The position numbers and the translations under genes are program-made. From assembly GCF_001722335.1 (NCBI RefSeq), contig NZ_MIHA01000005.1, positions 285,010 to 349,009 of the forward strand: DNA of 64,000 bases. Reading direction: 5' to 3'. Within the stretch, counting starts at the first letter, position 1; each line of letters begins with the position of its first letter. Shown here one piece after another: positions 43,973 to 55,200 of the stretch. Source of the DNA: Mycolicibacterium flavescens. GTDB lineage: Bacteria > Actinomycetota > Actinomycetes > Mycobacteriales > Mycobacteriaceae. A model generated the notes under the pieces. That model made no database searches. It was not told the DNA's origin and saw nothing but the letters and a program-made list of their open reading frames with translations.

Positions 43973-46339
43973 GTGAGTACCGCGAATCGGCCGTTGCCCC
44001 CTGCAGCGGAAGCCGCCCACCGCATCCTCGCTGACCAGGGCCCTTTGTCGGCGTCCGAGCTGCGGGAACGCCTCCGACCAGCCGGTTGGACTCAAAGCCT
44101 CGAGCGCCTACTCCAGTTGCCCGACCGATTTCCGCACCGCTTTCAGATCTCCACCGATGGGCGACTCACTATCGCCACCGCGCAAACCGAGAACCTACGT
44201 GACCAGGACGAACTCGACTCGGATGAGCCCGATTGGTACGTCCCACGCCTCGGTCGCGTCGCGCTCGACCGGGTGGCTGTGCTGGATCTTGAAACCACCG
44301 GTTTGAACCGTGCTGCGGACTTCGTCACCGAGATTGCGCTAGTCCGCTTGGACGGCACTCCACTTCTAAATCTGACTGTTCGTCTGCCTGACGGAGTTGA
44401 ACGGCCGACCCCCGCCGGCGGTGAGCCCGTCGCCCTCGACGACGCGCTACGAGCTCTGACCGAGGCATTGGCGGACGTCGATCTACTCGTCGGCCACAAC
44501 TTGCTCAGCTTCGATCTACCGTTTCTACGGGAAGTCGCTACGCGCGCCGAGGTGCCGGCACTAGAGATGCCGACGGCCTGCGACAGCATCCATTTGTCGT
44601 TGCTGGTCGACGTCGCGATCCCGAACCGCCAGCTCGCCGACCTAGTCATGGCCTACGGGCTCAGCAACGATCAGCCGCACCGCGCGTTACCGGATGCGAC
44701 GGCAACGGCAGCGGTTGTTTCAGAAATGCTCGCCAATGTCGATATGGCTGAGCCCAGCTGGCAACTGGCGATCGCTGCTCTCGAGACCTTCGATCACCCC
44801 TTGGCCAAGCTGTTCCCCTCGTTGACCGAGCCACCAGACCTGGCGGCGCTCGGCAGGCCGGCCGATCCGTTGCTCACGGCAACTGGATCCCCCGCTCCCG
44901 ATGCGTGGTCGGCCACTCGCGACGACTTCCCCGTCCTCCACCAGCAGCGCGGACTGCGGCCCCGGCCAGCTCAGCAGGAGATGGCGCACGCCGTTGCAGG
45001 TGTGTTCGACGGCGGTGGTCGGCTCGCCATAGAAGCACCCACCGGTACCGGCAAATCTCTCGCCTATCTCTTACCAGCGCTCGGCCGCGCATCCCAGGCC
45101 GGTCGATCCGTGCTGGTCGCCACCGCGACCAAAGCTCTCCAGAACCAGCTGCGCGGAGACGCGACACGCCTCCACGAGGACGGGCTCCTTCGGGCGCCGT
45201 TTCGACAGCTTCAAGGCGTCGGCAACTACGTTTGTGCCCGCGAACTCGAAAGCGTCCTGTCGGACTCCGACGCCTCTGGATTCGCAATCGCGGTCGCGAT
45301 CCGCGCCTTGGCCGCATCGCCGTCGGGCACCTGGGATGACGTAACCGACTACACGCTGCGCAGCGCCGACGCCCGATACGCCCAGACTCGCGCCCGGCTA
45401 CGCACCAACTCCGGCGGCTGCGATCGCAGGAACTGCACATGGGCGTCCGTCTGCCCTCTGATGCAACAGTTGGAGGGCCTCGACAAGACGCCCGGTGTCG
45501 TGTCGGTGAACCACGCCCTGATCGCCAGCTGGATCAAGCTCCAACAGCAGGGCGTGGCGGCCCCGGGTGACGTCCTCGCCCAAGGCCGTGCCGACCTTGT
45601 CTTCGACGAGGCCCACGCGCTCGAGGATTCCCTGACGGCAGCCTGGACTGAGCAGATCGATGCGCTTGAGTTGGAGATTCTCGTCAACAGTTTGTCCCGG
45701 CGATCCCGGTTGATGCGCGATATACAGCGGCGGGCCTCCACAGATCCGGCCACGACAGAAGCCATGCAGGCACTTGCCGCCGCGCTGCCCCAAGTTCGCT
45801 CAGCCGGAGGCGAACTCACCGAAGCGATCATGACGTATCTGCATGAGTACGCCGGCCAAGCCGATGCGGTGGTCCTGCAGTCGGGCGTCGTGGACAACCG
45901 ACCCGAATTTCGGACCCTTCGTCAAACCGCATCGGCCGTGCGGTACTGGCTGATCCAACTTGCCAAAGCCGTTAATGCGTTGCGCAACTCGCTGACCGGT
46001 ATCAAAGGTCTCGGATCTGCGATACAGCGTCTGCGCGGCTACATCGAACGGCTGGACAACGCCGTCGACCTCCTCGAGACCCTCGGAACGCTCCCGGACA
46101 CCCACTTTGGGTGTACCGGCTCGCCGCTGAGGAAGACGACCCCGCGGCGTGGACCTACGAACGCCTACCGATTCATGTCTTCCCCGAATTCAAACAACAC
46201 GTCGTCGACCGCACCCACTCGACCGTGCTGTGCTCGGCCACCCTCACCGTCGAGCACCGCTTCGACTACCTGGCTTCCCGCCTGGGGATTCGCGTCGACG
46301 ACATTCCGGACGACGACGCTTTCCGGCCGCTGCGGTTGA
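43973..46339 (+). CDS. DnaQ-type exonuclease + DinG helicase, 5' part of a frameshifted exonuclease-DinG-RecQ gene
   Basis: This frame encodes 788 residues, the last 77 of them read out of frame. Residues 1-85 are a winged-helix-like region. Residues 95-270 are a DEDDh exonuclease (VLDLETTGLN, then VGHNLLSFDLPFL, and a late HRALPDATATAA). The DinG/XPD-like helicase follows: Walker A IEAPTGTGKSLAYLL (about 352), Fe-S-type cysteines (NYVCARELE, CDRRNC, SVC) and DEAH (about 542). Near 46,106-46,111 (TTTGGG) the frame must shift back by one base to continue as WVYRLAAEEDD in the next frame. One lost base would explain the split. Confidence 0.75.
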   Translation: MSTANRPLPPAAEAAHRILADQGPLSASELRERLRPAGWTQSLERLLQLPDRFPHRFQISTDGRLTIATAQTENLRDQDELDSDEPDWYVPRLGRVALDRVAVLDLETTGLNRAADFVTEIALVRLDGTPLLNLTVRLPDGVERPTPAGGEPVALDDALRALTEALADVDLLVGHNLLSFDLPFLREVATRAEVPALEMPTACDSIHLSLLVDVAIPNRQLADLVMAYGLSNDQPHRALPDATATAAVVSEMLANVDMAEPSWQLAIAALETFDHPLAKLFPSLTEPPDLAALGRPADPLLTATGSPAPDAWSATRDDFPVLHQQRGLRPRPAQQEMAHAVAGVFDGGGRLAIEAPTGTGKSLAYLLPALGRASQAGRSVLVATATKALQNQLRGDATRLHEDGLLRAPFRQLQGVGNYVCARELESVLSDSDASGFAIAVAIRALAASPSGTWDDVTDYTLRSADARYAQTRARLRTNSGGCDRRNCTWASVCPLMQQLEGLDKTPGVVSVNHALIASWIKLQQQGVAAPGDVLAQGRADLVFDEAHALEDSLTAAWTEQIDALELEILVNSLSRRSRLMRDIQRRASTDPATTEAMQALAAALPQVRSAGGELTEAIMTYLHEYAGQADAVVLQSGVVDNRPEFRTLRQTASAVRYWLIQLAKAVNALRNSLTGIKGLGSAIQRLRGYIERLDNAVDLLETLGTLPDTHFGCTGSPLRKTTPRRGPTNAYRFMSSPNSNNTSSTAPTRPCCARPPSPSSTASTTWLPAWGFASTTFRTTTLSGRCG

Positions 46340-49209
46340 ACTCCCCGTTCGACTATCAGAATCAGTCGCTCGTCGTCCTCACCAACCACCTGCCCATCCC
46401 AATCCCGGTGAACGAGCGTGAGTTCTGCGAGGAGATGGCCGCAGACCAGGCCGGATTCCTGTCGCTGTCCGGCGGCAAGACACTCACGCTTTTCGCTGCC
46501 CGAAAGCGCATGGAGGCGGTGGCCGAAGGTGTCCGCACGAAGGCGGCCGAACTCGCAGCCCGCGGTGTTGAGCTCCTGGTTCAGGGCGAACTCGGCCGCT
46601 CGCAGATCTCGCACCGGTTCAACACCGAACCGGGAACCGTGCTGTACGGGCTCAAGTCGTATTGGGAGGGTTTCGACGCCCCCGGCGAAACGCTGTCCTA
46701 TCTGTTTCTCGAGAAGCCGCCATACCCCCATCCCGACGACCCGCTCGTTTCCGCGCGGCAGCGCGCCATCGCCGAACGCGGTGGTGATCCCTTTCTCGAC
46801 TATGTCCTACCGATGACCGCCATGCTCTTCACCCAGGGCTTCGGGCGGCTCATTCGGTCCGAAACCGACAGGGGCGCAGCCTTCGTCTGCGACCGTCGGT
46901 TGCACTCACCTACCCAGGCGCAACGGGTGATCCTGAACTCGCTCCCAGGACCGGCAATCCATGAGGCAGTCGACCGCGACGACGCTTGGATCCGGGCCAT
47001 CGAATTCGTCACGGGCAACCCACCTGATCTCTACGACGCAATTTCCTTCGGCCGCGATGACGTCTCAGAACTCCTCGAGGAACTCCGACTCATCGAAGGT
47101 GAAGACCCCACCGCCAAACTCACCGAAGCCGCCGAGAAGCTGTTCGGCATCACGAAGCTGCATCCCAAACAACTCGAGGTCATGCGCGCGATCGTCGACG
47201 GCAAAGATGTCGTGGCCGTTCTTCCCACCGGCTTCGGGAAATCGGTGTGCTTCCAACTACCCGCGCTACTCGCGCCGCAGGCACGCGCCACCGTCGTCGT
47301 TTCGCCCTTGATCGCGCTGATCAAAGATCAAGTCAACGACCTTCGCGGCCGCCGCGGAATCCGGCCCGTGCACGGCATCACCGGCACTACGTCCCGTGTC
47401 GTACAGACAGAGATTCTCCGTGACACCGCCAACGGTCACGTGCGTTTGCTCTACGTCTCACCGGAGCGTCTGGCACGCGACCCCGTGCTCCGCGGCGCGC
47501 TTGGCCGACAGCAACTCAATCGAGTCATCGTCGACGAAGCGCACTGTATCTCAGTGTGGGGACACGATTTTCGGCCGGAATTTCGACAGGTTCCAGCATC
47601 GGTTGCGACCTTCGACACCCGCCCTCCACGCGCGGGCCTCACCGCGACAGCGACACCAGAGGTCGAGACCGACATCACCCGGGCGATGGATATGCAGGAC
47701 CCGACCGCCATCCGGGAACCGAGTGACCGGCCCAACCTCCGGCTCCGGGTAGTCAAGAGAGCTGATGAGCGGGATCGCGCCCGGGAATTACTTCGCTTTG
47801 CGACGTGGGCTGCTGACAGACCTGGGATCGTCTACGTCACCAAACGCGCCCTGGCCGAGGAGATTGCGGCCCTCCTACGTCGCGCCGGTCACGCGGCCCG
47901 GGCATATCACGCCGGCATGGTGCCCGAACAGCGCGACGCCGTCCAAGAAGACTTTGACTCCGACACCACGAGAATCATCGTGGCCACCAAAGCCTTCGGC
48001 ATGGGCATCAACAAACCCAACATCGGGTGGGTCGTGCACTATGACCTACCCGATTCCCTTGACGGCTACGCCCAGGAATCCGGTCGCGCTGCGCGCTCCC
48101 GCGATCTCACCGGCGAGTGTCTGCTCCTTTATACAAACGCCGACATCGCCCGCCGCCGGAAACTGATAGATACCCACAACACCAAGGCTGACGCGGAGGT
48201 CACCCAACAACTCCTGACCGCACTATGGGAATGCCCAGAGCGGGGCATCTACCGCGTCTTCGACATCGACGAGATGGCAGACAAGCTGGGAATCGACGAT
48301 GACGAGATCAACGTTCACCTTGCTCAACTCGAGCGCGTCAACTCGATCAAGCAGGGACTGGACTGCTCAGCCCGAGGGACCGTGGACGTCGGCTTCCGCG
48401 AACCACAGGACGAAGACGAACGTCGATTGTTCCGGCAGCTTTTCTACAAGGACCACAAAGCCCGACCCAACGTCCGTATCCAATTGGACTTCCAGCAGCT
48501 CAAGGACGAGCGTCGTTACGATCCTGACGAGCTGGAGCAGCAGCTCATCGACTGGTCGCTGGACCGCCTCATCACCTTCTCCAGCTCTCGGCGCCTGCGC
48601 CGTGTCTGCCTCCTCACCCGTCACGCACCGCGCGACGCACTAGAAGGCGAGTCGGCGCGCTGGAAGTGGTGGCAGAAGCGGCGGCTGCAAGCGATGATCG
48701 ACTACGCCACCGACGACTCACAATGCCGGCGCACCGTCATCGGGAACCACTTCGGTGACGTTGTCGCCGACTGCAAGAGCCGCGACGTCGAACCATGCGA
48801 CGTCTGCAGCCGTGAGCCCACCCCTTGGGAGGCACTGCCGGACCACGTGGTGGCTGACCCGGAATTGCTCGTCAACGCCGAACTCACTGCGCTGCAGGCA
48901 ATCGCGTGGGCCTCGTCCTTCCGTCGCGGCGCTTACGGAGAGGCCAGCCTGAAAGCAGCCGTCCTGGGCCGCGAGTCCTTGGGCGACAACCGCCCCTTGG
49001 GTGCGGGCGTGCTCAGCTGTCCACAGTTCGGCGCTCTCCGTCACGTCCGCGGCGGAGAGAGACGCTGGGACGATGCCGTCAACAAAATCATCGCCCAGGG
49101 CCTCGTCGAACGTCGCACGGTCGTTCGAGAAAACACCCAGATCCCCTATCAGTCACTGGCCCTGACCGCACTCGGTGCGCAAACACTTGGCATCACGGAG
49201 CCGCAATGA
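46111..49209 (+). CDS. DinG C-terminal lobe + RecQ helicase, 3' part of the frameshifted fusion gene
   Basis: 1,032 residues open from GTG 46111. Residues 1-320 are the second lobe of a DinG helicase (LCSATLTVEHRFDYL, LYGLKSYWEGFDAPGETL, TQGFGRLIRSETDRG), which cannot work without the Walker A lobe in the preceding frame. Residues about 345-900 are a RecQ helicase: VLPTGFGKSVCFQLPALL, VDEAHCISVWGHDFRPEF, TATATPEVE, GINKPNIGWVVHYDLP, QESGRAARSRD. A zinc/RQC segment with Cys (CDVC) and a winged-helix tail follow. With one base restored the product is 1,745 residues. The stop overlaps the SNF2 gene start as ATGA. Confidence 0.8.
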   Translation: MYRLAAEEDDPAAWTYERLPIHVFPEFKQHVVDRTHSTVLCSATLTVEHRFDYLASRLGIRVDDIPDDDAFRPLRLNSPFDYQNQSLVVLTNHLPIPIPVNEREFCEEMAADQAGFLSLSGGKTLTLFAARKRMEAVAEGVRTKAAELAARGVELLVQGELGRSQISHRFNTEPGTVLYGLKSYWEGFDAPGETLSYLFLEKPPYPHPDDPLVSARQRAIAERGGDPFLDYVLPMTAMLFTQGFGRLIRSETDRGAAFVCDRRLHSPTQAQRVILNSLPGPAIHEAVDRDDAWIRAIEFVTGNPPDLYDAISFGRDDVSELLEELRLIEGEDPTAKLTEAAEKLFGITKLHPKQLEVMRAIVDGKDVVAVLPTGFGKSVCFQLPALLAPQARATVVVSPLIALIKDQVNDLRGRRGIRPVHGITGTTSRVVQTEILRDTANGHVRLLYVSPERLARDPVLRGALGRQQLNRVIVDEAHCISVWGHDFRPEFRQVPASVATFDTRPPRAGLTATATPEVETDITRAMDMQDPTAIREPSDRPNLRLRVVKRADERDRARELLRFATWAADRPGIVYVTKRALAEEIAALLRRAGHAARAYHAGMVPEQRDAVQEDFDSDTTRIIVATKAFGMGINKPNIGWVVHYDLPDSLDGYAQESGRAARSRDLTGECLLLYTNADIARRRKLIDTHNTKADAEVTQQLLTALWECPERGIYRVFDIDEMADKLGIDDDEINVHLAQLERVNSIKQGLDCSARGTVDVGFREPQDEDERRLFRQLFYKDHKARPNVRIQLDFQQLKDERRYDPDELEQQLIDWSLDRLITFSSSRRLRRVCLLTRHAPRDALEGESARWKWWQKRRLQAMIDYATDDSQCRRTVIGNHFGDVVADCKSRDVEPCDVCSREPTPWEALPDHVVADPELLVNAELTALQAIAWASSFRRGAYGEASLKAAVLGRESLGDNRPLGAGVLSCPQFGALRHVRGGERRWDDAVNKIIAQGLVERRTVVRENTQIPYQSLALTALGAQTLGITEPQ

Positions 49210-52200
49210 TCGAAAAACGACTCACTGAACAGCTTCTGGAAAATGGTGAGCTCGCACTCACTGAACGAGAATCCGCAGCGCTCGCTCTCCCAGAGCACAG
49301 TTCCGCTGTTGAGCTGGAGCTCGACGGAGAAGCGTTCACGGCGCAGTGGAACGGCCGCGGCCGGCAGCTCAGCGGCGAGTTCCTGACCGAAAGACTGCAG
49401 GACTACGGCCAGGTCGGCGGACTGCTCCGCTTGCGGCTCGTCGAGCAGGTGTACCGAGTGCAGCTACTGCCGCCCGGAACACCCAGCAAGATCACGATTG
49501 CGAAGCCGCCGCCGCCCGTCGACAGGACCAAAGGGGCCAAGGCGAAGCGTCGCCGCTCCACTGTCGATCGCCAGTTCCATGCCGATTCTGAATACGACTG
49601 GGGCAAGCGCTCCTCTCAGACGATCGGATTCCTCAGCCAAGCACGAGAGTTACTCGCCGAACAACTGAAGGCCGCCGGGTTCGATGCCCGGGAACTCGTC
49701 GAGCTTCGCCTACAGGGGGAGGAGTTGGCGACGCTCGACGACTTCGAAGAACTGCTCGCAGTAGACGTTTCCAATGTCGACAAGATGCCCCATCAGGAGG
49801 CGGTAGCCCGGCATGCCTTGTCGCGATTGCGCGGACGCGCTGTCCTGGCCGACGAGGTCGGTCTCGGCAAGACCATCGAAGCCGGACTCGCCGTAAAAGA
49901 ACTCACACTTCGTGGTCTGGCCAAGCGTGTGCTGATTCTGTGCCCCGCTCCCCTGCGCGAACAGTGGCGCGAGGAGATGCGCCACAAGTTCGACCTCAAT
50001 TTCGAGGTTGCCACCCGCGGCCCAGAGGTCCAGAAGCAAGACAAGCTGATCCTCAGCCTGCATCTCGCCCGCAGCAACGCGGACAAACTCACGGAAAAGC
50101 CCTGGGACATTGTCATTCTTGATGAGGCGCACCGGGCTGCGGGCTACAAGTCACACAAAACTCGCGATCTCATTACCTCCTTGACCACGGCGTGCCGCTA
50201 CGCATTCTTCCTGACTGCGACACCTGTGCAGAACGATCTACTCGAGCTGTACCGACTCGTCGAGCTGCTCCGGCCGGGAACCTTCACCTCTGTCACCGAC
50301 TTCAGACGACAATTCATGTCGGGCTACGATCCACGCACGCCAAATGATCCTGCTGCGCTGCGCCGACTCATCAGCAGCGTCATGGTTCGGACCACCAGAG
50401 CACAGGCCGGCGTCGACCGAGTCGTACGGCGCGCCGTCGACGTACCTATCACGCTGGGTAACCGCGAACACGAACTGTACGCACTGGCAACCGAACTGCT
50501 TCGCAATGTGATGCGCGACCCCGGCGATGCGATGCGGCGACGCAGTCTTGCATTGCGGCTCACTGCCAGCCCGTTCTCGATGGGCACTACCGCATTGCGT
50601 ATGGCAGACCGCCATCCCGATCCTCGGGTACGTGAGGTCCTCCATGAGGTCGGCCACCTCGCCATGGACATCACCGCATCTGCCCGCGAGGACCGCGCGC
50701 TGCAGATCACTCAGGGGTGGTTGCGTGAGCACGGGCGAGTACTCATCTTCACCCAACACACCGACACAGTCACCGGCCTTCTCCGCCGCATGGAGCTCGA
50801 AGGCCTGACCGCGAGATCTTTTCATGGTTCGATGTCACCGACGGAGCGCGCAAAGACCATCGCAGCGTTCCGGTCCGGAGAAGCGCCGATCATGATCTCA
50901 ACAGATGCGGGCGCCGAAGGCCAGAACCTTCAGTTCTGCAACTGCGTGTTGAACTACGACCTGCCGTGGAACCCGATGCGCATCGAACAGCGGATCGGCC
51001 GCGTCGACCGGCTGACTCAGCCCAAGGACGAAGTGTTCGTCGCCAACCTCTACGCCCAGAACACGATCGACGAGAAGGTCTTTTGGCTGCTCGCCGAGAA
51101 ACTCCGCATGTTCGAGTTGTTGTTCGGACAAGTCACGACAATCCTGGGCGAGCTCGACGAGTCCAAGGCGGCGAGCTTCGAGACACGCGTCATGGAGGCA
51201 CTGTTCGCCGAAAGCGACACGAAGATGAACAGGCTTCTGAACCAACTCGGCACCGAGCTGGTCCATGCACGCGAGAAAGCATCGGAGCTGATCGCAGCAG
51301 ACAGCAACATGAGCAGTTGGATGGCTGCGGCGTTCGATCACCGAAAGGGTCTCACCAAGGCCGGGAGCAGCGACCTGGCGCCCGCAGCGAGCCGGCGTGC
51401 GCGCATGCGGCAACGTCGAGTCCAGACGTGGGTCCGAAAGGTCCTGAAGGCATTGGACGCTGACATCATTCATGACACCGGTAACGGTGACGGGGCATTC
51501 ATCACTGCGGTGTTCAACGAGGAGTTCGAACAGGAGCTGGGTGGTCGGACCACCATGCACCTGGCGTTCGACCGCTTCGGCCTCGAACACCATCCAGAGG
51601 CCGAGCTATGCGCCGTGGGGTCCCCTGTTTTCGACGAGCTACTCGGGTTGCTGCGGGTCCGCGGCGACATGCACGCCACCATCCCGGTCATCCCCGATGA
51701 CATCGGGCCCACGCCGTACCGGCACGCGGAGTCCATCCGGCTGGTCCGCCGCCGACTGGTGCCCTCCGGGTCCTGGAGCGGCCAAGCGACCTTCCGGGCG
51801 ACGGTTGGCGAGGCAGAGACTGCCGAGCACCTCATAACCGCTGAGATCGATGGACATCGTGAGCAGCGATTGCCGCGCCGCCCTCTGGACGATGGCGAAT
51901 CCTTGCCGCCTGCCTTCGGAACTCCGCCGCAAGTGATCGCACAGTTCGAGCGTGCCGCGATCCCCCAGCTCGAGTCCCTTCGACGCCAACGCCTCGAATC
52001 TGTTGAGCGGCAACAAGCACTGGAACTGGAACGAGTGACGAGCGGCTACCGCGCACAGATCGCTGAAGCCACGGGCGAGGACCGGGCGCGGCTGGACCGC
52101 GCCTTGCGTACCGAGGAACGCCGCCTGACCAGACGACCCGATGTCCGCGCCCGCGCGAAGGTGTTGGCGGTGACGCTTGATGAAGACGATTGGCTGATCG

Positions 52201-55200
52201 AGGAAACCTGGGCAGGCCCGAGTGGTGACGAAATCACGTTGACCTACGAATGGGGCGTCGAGCCGCCAGTCGTCGACAGCGCGGTCTCGGGACGCGCCAT
52301 TGGCGTACTTGCCTTGTGCTCCGATATGCATTGGATCGACGAGTCCGAAGTGACCCATTGCGGCTCCTGCGACCGGTCGTTGTGCGAAGCCTGTGGCGAC
52401 GACGCTGTCTTTTCCGCTTGTGCGGTGTGCGGACAGTGGAGCTGTGGCAGGTGTCGCCGTGAAACCGGAGGGCTTTGTCGCACCTGCGCATCACCGCAGC
52501 GAGCACCACAACTCGACGACGAGTTCTTCATCGCCTGGACACTCGGCGGGGGCAACGTCATTCGGGTCGGTGAGCGAGTCGCAGAGCTCATCCGGCCCGA
52601 TGGCTCTCCTCCAGCCTTCCTTGTCAGCACCGAGGACTACAACGATTCGAGGCGAGCAAGGCTGCGAGCGTACGCACGCGAGAACAACCTCCCCCTGGAC
52701 TGTGGGCTGACGCTGCGCGACTTGACCGCGCGTCAGGAACAGAACGACAACGCGCGTGTCCGCTTGACCAGCGACGAAACTGTTCTCGTACGACTGTCGG
52801 TAGAACCAGCAGCGGGCGCGGCGATCGTTGCCGATGCCATCTCGGATGTGCCCCAACATCCAGATGTCGACGTGTCGCGTGAGGATCAGTTCGGGCTCGA
52901 CCTCACTCTGCAAAAGCTCCGGAGTGAGGTCCCTCCACCGCCGCGTCCTGCAGTGCTGGTCACTCACCGCTCAGAGTTCGTCGATTTTCTCCTCGAAGCC
53001 GAGCGGCTGGTGCGGGAGGAGAATCTCGTTCAAGACGACGGCTCTTTGCTGACCCATGATTCCCAGACAGTTGACCTCTGCTGGCGGAGGCCGTCCCTCG
53101 AAGATGAAACGATCGCTGAAGCCGGCATCTCTGATCTACGAGTCACCCTGCTACGCCGAAACGAAGCCGTTTTGATCGATGCCTACAGGGCAGACAAACC
53201 AGTCGGCCAGTGGATCGCGTGCCCCGACGGGATGTCGGCTGCAGAGCAGGTGGGGTGCTATGAGCACCTGAGGTCTCTGGGCGCGCCGGGCGGACGACTG
53301 GGACAGCAGGTTCACTCGATCGAAGGCATGGTCGGCAGCTTCCCATCACCTTCCGAGTGCTCCGCAACCGAACGCGATTTCCGCTCAGTCGTAGGCCTTG
53401 TCGAGACCATCAGCGACACAGAGGTCGTCCCTGCCACCAGTGAGTCGCTCGCGGCGATCGAGATTCCAGAGAACCGAGAGGCAGCTTCGATACCGTTGGC
53501 GCCTCCGGGCCTTACTCGAAGCGTGCTCGCACGCGCGACCAGACCCTTCACCGCAGCCCTCCGAAACGGTCTGGAAGTCAGGGAGGTGTGGCACGGATAC
53601 GGCACCGCAACGCATATCTACCGCACCTTCGACGGCCAACCGATGAGCCCGCTGCTCGACGACACTGGCACACGGTCAAGCGATTTCGGAGTGTGCCGCG
53701 ACGGGCACTTCTACACGGCTGGTACCGCCGCCTTCTGCCCAGCATGTGACTCGTGGGCATGTCCTTCCTGCGACGACGTCGAGCATCGGGCTTCGGTCGA
53801 CTGCCCGGGATGCGCTCATGCAGTGTGCCGGCGATGTGTTTCCGCTACCCACTCGGTGCCAGATACGTCGTGCCGCCTGTGCGGAGACCACGCCTGCGTC
53901 GATTGCGGCCGAGATCCTGACGTCGCCGGCTGCGCGATGTGTGAGCGAACCATGTGTGGTTCATGCCGAGTTGAAGATCTGTGCCCTGCCTGCAATCAAT
54001 ACTCTCCAGCGACCGACGATCAAACACGCGCGCTGCCGCGCGATCTCGCGACCGACGGCGCTTCCGTCCTCATCGCGAGCGACAAGGATGCGACAGTTGC
54101 ACTCATCAACCGCGGCAACGCCTACGAACAGGCAATCGTTCGCGGTGGGTCGGTAGTTCGATGGCGTGCATTCGATAGAACGCCAATAGACAGCCGCTAC
54201 CGGCTCAGGTTGGCTGCCAGCCGGGCACTGAAAGCTCAAGTGGTACCGATGCCTGAAGCCCTCGAAGCTGAAGCACCGCGCACCGCTCCAAGAGTCACCC
54301 TCCGCTCTGACCGAAGATTCCATCCCGCGTGGACGGCTCCGGCGTTGAACGCAGCGGCCCGAAGTGTCGACGGACAGCCGACTCCTGACGAGGACCTACC
54401 GACGCTGCTCGCTCGTGAGTTCCCGGTTCCCTCTCGTTATCCCGAGGGGACCTTGAAAGCGCCCGCTCGGCTCAGGCCGCTACTCGTGTCTCTTGACCAG
54501 CCTTCGACGACGCCGATCCTGATGAGGTGGGAACGTGTGGGTTCGGACGTCGCGATAGTCCCCGCTGGTATCAGTGTGGTGACGATCGATGGTGCCAGCG
54601 AGCAGGAAACGATCACCGAATGGCGCAATGGAGACCATTCGCTGGACTGGGTGTCACAGTGCTGGAATCCCGTTCCAGCGGTCCGCATGACGACCGACGG
54701 TGGCGGCGTCGAAGCAGCACTGGTCAGCATGGCCGGGTTGGTCGCACTTGGCGTTCATACGTCGGACGACACCGCTTGGTACGTCATCGCGGCGTCAGAG
54801 CATGCACCTGCGGCGACGCTGCTAGCTCGGTCCATGGGTCTCGGCGACGCTGATGAAGTCGGTACGTTCACCGACCCGGGAGAAATCCGACTGTCGGCGG
54901 TCGCGAATGCGACGAACGCTCCCCACACCGTCACGCCCCGCGGGGAACTCAAGCCGGCCGCCTCGGGACGGGCTGATCACTCCACAGAAGCGGCCTTCAA
55001 AGCATGGTCCTCCGATGCGACCGTGACCGTTCCTCCGCTCCGTGTGCTGCCAGACGCGATGCGAATCGCGCTACAGAAACTGGTTGCCCCGGCGCAGCGA
55101 CAAGTGCTCGAAATCGGCGCGTCGGTTGTACAGAACGTGACGGTCCACAACGGCCACGAATGGCGGTACGAGGTGGCGCTGGCCCCTGGCGACACCGATG

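Noticed and set aside
46100..46116. Programmed -1 ribosomal frameshift in the DinG part
   Set aside because: The site is not a classical X XXY YYZ heptamer and other genes here show the same kind of one-base loss, so an indel is the simpler reading.
48906..49205. Upstream extension of the SNF2 gene
   Set aside because: The extra 100 codons overlap the RecQ C terminus and read as low-complexity Arg/Pro/Ser; the ATGA overlap at 49,206 is the natural start.
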